DNA of 64,000 nucleotides from Echinometra lucunter. Its lineage: Eukaryota; Echinodermata; Echinoidea; Camarodonta; Echinometridae. Positions within the stretch are counted from its first letter, which is position 1; each line of letters opens with the position of its first letter. Where the stretch lies: the NCBI GenBank assembly GCA_029962745.1, contig CM057154.1, positions 3,450,090-3,514,089 of the forward strand, given 5' to 3'. Positions 57,174 through 64,000 of the stretch are shown here, in pieces. The notes below the pieces were generated by a model. It was not told the DNA's origin, ran no database searches, and was given only the letters and a program-made list of their open reading frames with translations. The position numbers were made by a program, and so were the translations under genes.

Positions 57174-57180
57174 TGATGAT
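56985..57180. repeat. (ATA)n microsatellite at the gap edge
   Basis: AAT triplets with occasional GAT and AGT. It resumes in the same phase at 57681, so the gap may be nothing but repeat. Confidence 0.95.
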
Positions 57181-57680
57181 NNNNNNNNNNNNNNNNNNNN
57201 NNNNNNNNNNNNNNNNNNNNNNNNNNNNNNNNNNNNNNNNNNNNNNNNNNNNNNNNNNNNNNNNNNNNNNNNNNNNNNNNNNNNNNNNNNNNNNNNNNNN
57301 NNNNNNNNNNNNNNNNNNNNNNNNNNNNNNNNNNNNNNNNNNNNNNNNNNNNNNNNNNNNNNNNNNNNNNNNNNNNNNNNNNNNNNNNNNNNNNNNNNNN
57401 NNNNNNNNNNNNNNNNNNNNNNNNNNNNNNNNNNNNNNNNNNNNNNNNNNNNNNNNNNNNNNNNNNNNNNNNNNNNNNNNNNNNNNNNNNNNNNNNNNNN
57501 NNNNNNNNNNNNNNNNNNNNNNNNNNNNNNNNNNNNNNNNNNNNNNNNNNNNNNNNNNNNNNNNNNNNNNNNNNNNNNNNNNNNNNNNNNNNNNNNNNNN
57601 NNNNNNNNNNNNNNNNNNNNNNNNNNNNNNNNNNNNNNNNNNNNNNNNNNNNNNNNNNNNNNNNNNNNNNNNNNNNNNNN
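57181..57680. other. Assembly gap, 500 N
   Basis: Exactly 500 unknown bases inside an (ATA)n tract. Frames drawn through it are meaningless. Confidence 0.99.
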
Positions 57681-57984
57681 TAATAATAATAATAATGAAA
57701 TATCATGTCCAAAATGCCTTGAACTTTTCAATTCTCTTTAGTCTCACAAATGGATTAAATATTAAAGGACATGAAAAACAAACCCCACAGAGATATAAAG
57801 ACAAACCAACAAGAAGGCACATCCAACAAAGAATGAAAAACCCTGAAAGTATTACAGATATTTGAAGACAAATGATTTCATCTTATGTCAGCCATTCAGA
57901 ATATATTTCAATAAATATTGATAACACAAGGACATAGCCCTAATTTATATAATTTACAGATTTTGTACCGGCAACTATCGTAGG

Positions 57985-58303
57985 GCAGAGGGCTCTCTTA
58001 CTAAAGCCCTATAACGATCTTGGTTGGGAATCCCTCTCAGACAAGAAGAAGGAACCAAAGACTTGCCTGCTGTATAAGATGAATAATGGATTGGTCAATG
58101 TTCAATTAAATGATTTGTCCGAATGAAATACAAGAGCTACAACAGGGGGAACAACCAGAAATTCCACCAGCTCCGCCATAGGGCCAGGCTTTTTCAAGAC
58201 TCATTCTTGTAACTAATGTAAGCGGACTGAACAACCTTCCTTCATCCATTGTTAATAGCCCTTCCTTGGAAACATTCAAATCCAAACTAAAGCAATTGCA
58301 ATA
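57985..58303 (+). mobile_element. Degenerate LINE C-terminal remnant
   Basis: The plus strand reads DLGWESLSDKKKEPKTCLLY then KMNNGLVNV, then after frameshifts FFKTHSCN and SPSLETFKSKLKQLQ with a stop. This is the order seen at the C-terminus of CR1/L2/jockey-type reverse transcriptases (LGWxSLxxRR, then LYKI, then SLxxFKxxL). Stops and shifts show it is dead. Confidence 0.7.
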
Positions 58304-59293
58304 AGTCATTCCACACGCAGTGCGCTTCTCACTTCATCAAGTTAGCGTGGATGTTGTCGGGAAGAGAACATTTTTGCTGACCAAACCATTCAGATTTTAT
58401 ATGTATTCAGGGACAGAGGCCTTATGTATTGACACGTGGCATTATAAAAAACAAAAAAAATTCTCAAATTTTCATATTACTTTGGGGAGGAAATTCGCCG
58501 AGAATGGGTCACAATGGAAAGTTGTAATGTTCGTTCTGTATGAAAACCATTTTATATAGCGATAATTAGGGGGATTGCAATATACAGAACCATGTATATA
58601 CTGGATCTCTATATAACGTGGAGCCTAAAAATTCAATCTTAATTGAATCTTAAAATTTAAAGTCAGGAGGTCACACAGGAGGTCACACTCCACTGTTGAC
58701 TACTATATGTACTATCAAAGTGATTTAGGCAATGTATATCTTTACACAGGCCTGTAAATCGAAAGTACGATTTCTGTTGATGAATTTTATAACCAAATAT
58801 ATATTCAAGCAAAGGTGGATTTAACCTTCAACAACAACGACATGATTGCTCATTTTTATTTATATATTTTTTAAAGTATTTTCTTTAGAAGAAAAATTAA
58901 AACGAAGAAGGTTTGATTCTTTAGCATGGCTTTGTCTTTGACTTGCTAAAAAAAAACCCCAACTGTACTATTTATCATCTTTTAGCATGTGTCACTATGA
59001 GAAAAAACATTTCAAAGTAACAAACATGCAAGCTTTGAGGTGAGAAAAGAAAAGAAAAAAACTCCAACATGTATACAACTTTCATAAGTTTCTTGAAATG
59101 GGATTGAAGGCAATGAAATAAGTCTCAAAATGAAGGCACAGTTACATGTACAATGGTGATGTAAGCCTTATAAAGTACACGTACCTTAGCACAACATAGT
59201 GACACAACAAGATGTGCACAGAATGCATACATGTAATATATAAATTACTGTTATCTGTTGTTTGTTGTTTGTGTTCCGGAAGGAGGGCCGCCG

Positions 59294-59328
<35 letters not shown>

Positions 59329-59448
59329 TTAGAGCTTCCTCTCTTTTTTTTTTTTTGCTTGCTAGACACATAAAAAAGCCAAGGACTTCAAAAAATATGT
59401 ATCTTTTTTTGCTTGTCACTGAATTTTTCAGGTGGCCTATGCAGACGG
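58304..59448. other. Intergenic with a C homopolymer, no gene seen
   Basis: A run of about 34 C at 59294-59327. Otherwise AT-rich unique sequence. Confidence 0.6.
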
Positions 59449-59838
59449 GTGAATTGTCACTGGTCTACTCCCACTTTATCTAATGCCGTTTGGTCTTGGC
59501 CCACATTGTCTAATCCCTTTTCGTCTACAACCAGTTTGTCTAATAACCATTTGGTTCTAATTGCCACTTAGTCCATTTACCATTTCGTCTAATTTCCAAT
59601 TAGGCTATGCCCATTTCGTCCAATTTTCACTTGGTCTAATAACACTTAGTCTATCTGATTGGACAAACTGGTAATAGACCAACTAGTCATTAGACGAAAT
59701 AGGAAAACTAAGTAGTCGAAGTGGCAATTAGACCATCTGATCATTAGACAAACGAAAATTAGCCCAAGTGGGTATTAGACCAAGTAATGATTGGACCAAA
59801 CGGCAATTAGACCAACGGTTGTAGACCAATTGACTATA
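59449..59838. mobile_element. Inverted minisatellite fold-back of GTCTAAT units
   Basis: The left half is a tandem series of roughly 17-base units (TTTGGTCTAATNNCCA type). The right half is the same series in reverse complement (TTAGACCAAA type), meeting near 59645-59655. Outer ends are related (GTCACTGGTCTAC and GTAGACCAATTGAC). Long inverted arms made of short tandem repeats recall the TU fold-back elements described in sea urchin. Confidence 0.75.
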
Positions 59839-62745
59839 ACCTCGGCACCCTCCTCCTCCCCCCTTTTGAAAAATTCTGGATCCGCCACTGTTCTGGATGC
59901 ATCTTATTGTGCCACTCAGTTTTGTTCAGCTACCTATAATTAAGTGACATCACATTCACCAAGCAGTGACAAGAAAACCTCTCACAAGGTTGATGCGAGA
60001 CAATGAAAGAAACAGCTATCTCACTCATTTTGTACAATTTTTTCCCATTGTTTGAATCTTATAAAAAAATCAGAGAATTATGGTAACCATGTTCTTTCTA
60101 TTCAACAAATACATTTTTTCTATTTCAGCATAAACTAAAGTTTTCAACAGATATAATTTCCTTTGTCATGCAAAATAGCACAATTTTTTGATGAAATGGC
60201 TCAGAATATGGTCAAATCTCAAACAGAATATATCAAATGACCTTTCTAGCTACTTTTAAAATTTCTTCCACATTCTTTATTTCACTCATAAAGAAGAAGA
60301 GGAATGAAAACTTTTTTTGTGTGTCTTGTACATGGACACTACTGGAAGTTACAATGAATATAAAAAGCAAAAATATACTGGGATACATCAAAGGAAGGAG
60401 CATAACTATATATCACAGTTATTTTTTAATTCATTTTTTTTCTCCACGTCTCTTTTTTGTGATAAATGAATACGAGACTATGTTCTTAAATGTCTTATAC
60501 AAGTACATGTATATATGGTGAATTAGACATAAAGTGAAATACAAATTAAATTTAACATTTATTAGCAACACTTATCCTAGCACACAGTAGTTAATTACCA
60601 TATTTTTTAGAGACTGCAATGTCATAACTAGACAGATTTTTTTAAAATTTTGCTTGAAGTCATGAATAGGAAATGACTCATAATATCATATACCAAAGGA
60701 AAAACAAACAAATAAACAAACAATCAAAATACAAATTTGGGCCAGGGATTATTTTTAGAGGTCTGGACCTTTATTGTTTTATTTCCAAAGAACAAATGGG
60801 ATAAATAATTAATAATTCTTACTTGCGTTCTTTGGCTATAGTTTTATAGTGGCCTAAGGTCATACATGTTTTTCTTCATATACATAAGATCAGATACATA
60901 CATATTTACATTTATACATAGATACATTTTACAACATGAACAAAATTATAAGAAAAATAAACATAAAACAGAAGCACAAGAGTTCCCAATGACAAAGAAA
61001 AAGAAACAAAACAAAAAACAAAAACAAAAAGGAACTTGTTTTGACTGTGTATATAAAAAATATTTAAGTGGATTTGAACAAATGATCTAAGTGCACTGGT
61101 GCAAATAATCAAAGCGCATTCATGTATCAAAATGTATTGCCAGGCAAAACTCAACTCTACATTTAAACTTGATATCTTGATCTTTTGTTCATACTAACAA
61201 AACTAATAGTTCAGGCCACACAAATTGTGTGGCCTGAAATTAAGATTTAATGGCAGAGGTGATTCCCGTAAATTACCTCCGAATATTCATGTTTTGAGTT
61301 GTAATACTGTGAAAAGCAACTGACCTCAATAACATAATTTTGAAGAATTTTGGTTTAACTTATCAATTCTTTATCAAAAACCAAAATAAAAACAACATAA
61401 CCCCTGTAATTTACACCATGCTTAATGCAACTTTCAATTTCTTTAAAGATCAAAAATGATATTCTTGATGGTATCTGTTACTGCCTCCCTTACAGATTGT
61501 TCATATATGGCATGTGAGGGTAAACTGCCGCAAATAAAAAAGACGTGAGATTTCAAACATACATTTTTGGTATCTCGTAACCACAGACATGTAATAAATT
61601 ACTAGACGAAAAGCAGCACGCGCAGATATATCAAGCGAATGGCATTAGGCCCCGCCTCTTTCGGATCATTTGAAGGGGGCCGATAAGCACCCGTTATTGC
61701 ATGATATCAATAACACTGTTGCATTATTCATATCTTTTGCGCGGGGTATCAATTTTATTGTGACACTTTGATTTAATGCGCCTTTGTTGCGCATGTTTTT
61801 AGCTGATGGGCGTGATGCTTTCAAACGTGTACAAATGCACGCCACTCCTTGGAATCATCTTACAAAATGAATTATTCATTTCTGATCATGAATATTGATG
61901 GATGCTTAGGTAGGCCTTCTAATGGATCCGGACCAAATGGCTGAGCTTCAGGGGCCTGCTCGTAACATTCATGCGAGTATGTGTGGGACCTTTGTAGCAT
62001 GACACATTTCCACTTGCCGTTCACATAGTGCACAAAACCCTGTCAGGGTTATTTTGTTGTTGCGGTTTACTGTATCATGAGTGAATGTTCCTTTAATGAA
62101 CTTGAAACAGCTGGTGAAATGTGTCTATGATCTACCATCTGCCCTTAAGATCACATTCAAGAATCAAAGAATAAATATGAAATTTTGCTTCAGTACATCG
62201 CAAAACAAACAAATAAAAGAAGATTTAAGACTTGGCACATATAGGGCTTGGAACGTCAGTAAATAATCTACATTCAAGCAATGATACCAAATTCCTAAGT
62301 ACTCCATGATGATAAATACTAGTAATCATAATCCTCCAATGGATGCACGCCACTTCTACATTACATTCTTGTAGAACTTGAAGTAAAGAAGCACATGCTA
62401 ATGTTTGTTCGCAGTATGGTCATGCTGCACTCACATAGTATTGCATTCATGTACTATTGCAACTGACAAAACTGTAAAGGTCAAATAATCATGAGGACTA
62501 TACACAGATTTTCAACATAGCACACGTGATACAACAAGCAGATCCAAATCGGAACAAAAAAGACGTGCCTGGAACACCTACAATAGAGAGACAACATTAT
62601 GCATTTTGCATTCTTTACACATGTTTTCGTGCAATTCGGCTTCGCCTCGCTACCTTACACAGTATCAAACTATTAATGTGGTGCTACAAAAGAACGATAC
62701 AATCAATCATATTGAAACAGTGGAATACATAAAACTTTATGTACA
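59839..62745. other. Intergenic, no gene seen
   Basis: AT-rich. It contains a 29-base near-perfect palindrome at 61210-61238 (TTCAGGCCACACAA, one base, TTGTGTGGCCTGAA). No exon, tRNA or LINE coding remnant was recognised. Confidence 0.55.
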
Positions 62746-62907
62746 GGGCACAGTTTCATGAAAGTTGTCAGCACTGACAAGTTGTCATTCTCTGACAATT
62801 TCAGTAAAATCCTTGGTTTTGATTGGCTGAGAAGCACTGCTGTTACTATGGTAATTGTCAGAGAATGAAAACTTGTCAGTGCTGACAACTTTCATGAAAC
62901 GGTACCC
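62746..62907. mobile_element. Fold-back element with long paired arms
   Basis: GTTTCATGAAAGTTGTCAGC then ACTGACAAGTTGTCATTCTC pairs almost fully with GAGAATGAAAACTTGTCAGT then GCTGACAACTTTCATGAAAC, about 48 bases per arm. The core has TGATTGGCTGAGAAG, like the element at 31026. It is non-coding. Confidence 0.85.
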
Positions 62908-63200
62908 AGGTACACATGTATACAGCTTGGAAGAGTACTACGGTATACATGTTACATTCAAATGGCATGTGGATTGCTAATGGTTATTGCATAAACGGCC
63001 GTTACCTTTGAGGCTAGCTATGGCCATTTAACTCATTGACAACCGTAACTGGCCCACTTCTCTTCTTCCCATAGGCTTTATACAAGATTCCTCAGATTCC
63101 AGGAAGCAGAACGTTCAATTGCATCACGTAGAAGGAAGATCTGGGCTGCAGTAATGACTAAGGATTCACACAGACTTTACGTGTAGAAGTTCAGACCCAT

Positions 63201-63631
63201 GGGCCGTTATTCAATTCAATACTTGGATTAAGTAAAACTTTTACTAAGTATTTTACTTGGCTAAGAAATTTGCTAAAGTCATATTCAATTCAATACTTTG
63301 AATTTTACTTTAGTAAGCCAACTTCAAGCCAAAATTCTTATGATGAGCACTGTGAGGTCATATTTTCAATGTGCAATTAACAAGTTGTATCAAATACGCT
63401 TTGATATAATTCTGCGCAGCTCATGATGACTGTGTATAAAAACCTATGCCTGCCAATCAAAGCTTCCAAAATCATTGGCTTATGTCTCCTAGGTAGGTGT
63501 CTTTGGTTTAGAGTAAAATACTTAGCCAAAATATTGAACTAATACCAAATTTTGCTAAATATTTTATCTAAGTAAAAAACTAAGATAAATACTCATATTT
63601 CTGACTCAAGTACTGAATTGAATACCGGCCC
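63201..63631. mobile_element. Fold-back element with GGGCCG termini
   Basis: GGGCCGTTATTCAATTCAAT then ACTTG pairs with CAAGTACTGAATTGAATACC then GGCCC with few mismatches. Subterminal ACTAAGTATTTTACTT-type units occur in both arms. 431 bases with no coding frame. Confidence 0.78.
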
Positions 63632-64000
63632 TGGATACTACTTTGTGTCACATTGTTTTGGCTGAAAGAAATATACAAGATTAAATGGCATGCAGGTTGT
63701 GCATCCACATAAACTTCATCCTTCTGCTCTTTAAAGGAATAGAATAAAGAGACGAATGGTCTTCTTACTAATGATGCTAATGCTGAACAAACTGGTTTCA
63801 CACATTAATGCCACATTAACTGTGATAACCACGTAAATTTTAATGCCTACATAAAACATCTCCAATTTGACATAATGCCCGCCATTCATTACACATTGCT
63901 GGAATGGCAACTTGCTTGATTTGTTGTTTCTGTTTGGCAATGATTATTCATTAAGAAGTACTTGTTAGGAAAGTACATCCCCTCTTTTTGCATGTAGCAT
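63632..64000. other. End of window, nothing recognised
   Basis: Unique AT-rich sequence with only short open frames. Confidence 0.5.

Noticed and set aside
56882..57865. Long open frames across the second gap
   Set aside because: They are N plus (ATA)n repeat; no real protein content.
1..64000. CRISPR arrays, prokaryotic operons or defence systems
   Set aside because: No spaced direct repeats of that kind and no operon-like gene packing; the window is clearly from an animal genome.

Overview
This is a window from an invertebrate animal genome. Its intron-rich gene, tRNA-derived SINEs, non-LTR retrotransposon ends, many short fold-back elements and long homopolymer and microsatellite tracts suggest an echinoderm, most probably a sea urchin; that assignment is inference. 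The only protein-coding gene I can support is a septin of the SEPT2 subgroup (SEPTIN1/2/4/5-like) on the minus strand. I rebuilt it exon by exon: eleven coding exons, all with GT-AG borders and compatible phases, plus an alternative first exon. Taking the better of two sequence copies, the exons join to 1,098 nt and 365 codons plus stop, ending in a TGA at 15685-15687 that may or may not be the natural end.

The layout is dominated by an assembly feature. Bases 613-13151 are repeated almost exactly as 13652-26205, with a 500-N gap between them. The repeat starts at the first base after the gap and ends at the last base before it, as expected if two contigs overlapped by about 12.5 kb and were scaffolded end to end without merging. 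Septin exons 5-11, three tRNA-Leu genes, two SINEs, two LINE fragments and two short inverted-repeat elements therefore appear twice but probably exist once. The first copy carries single-base indels that break exons 6, 8 and 11, while the second copy is open throughout, so the gene should be read from 13652 onward.

Region by region: 1-612 is GC-rich and pyrimidine-rich sequence. 613-13151 and 13652-26205 hold the 3' half of the septin gene, three identical tRNA-Leu(CAG) genes inside its introns, and transposon fragments. 26390-26476 is the P-loop exon. 26477-46578 is intron with exon 3 at 32944-33043, a CAC-rich minisatellite, fold-back elements and a pre-miRNA-like hairpin. 46579-50899 carries exon 2 and two alternative first exons. 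50900-64000 lies upstream of the gene and holds short mobile elements, microsatellites, a second 500-N gap in an ATA tract, a LINE remnant and an inverted minisatellite, with no recognisable gene.

The encoded septin is a GTP-binding filament protein. P-loop, DTPG and AKAD motifs, a polybasic stretch and the septin unique element are all visible. The two first exons would give N-termini of 36 or 12 residues before the shared codon. Other points of interest are the local amplification of an exon 9 fragment together with a TCTA microsatellite, and several short element families with visible inverted repeats or target-site duplications.
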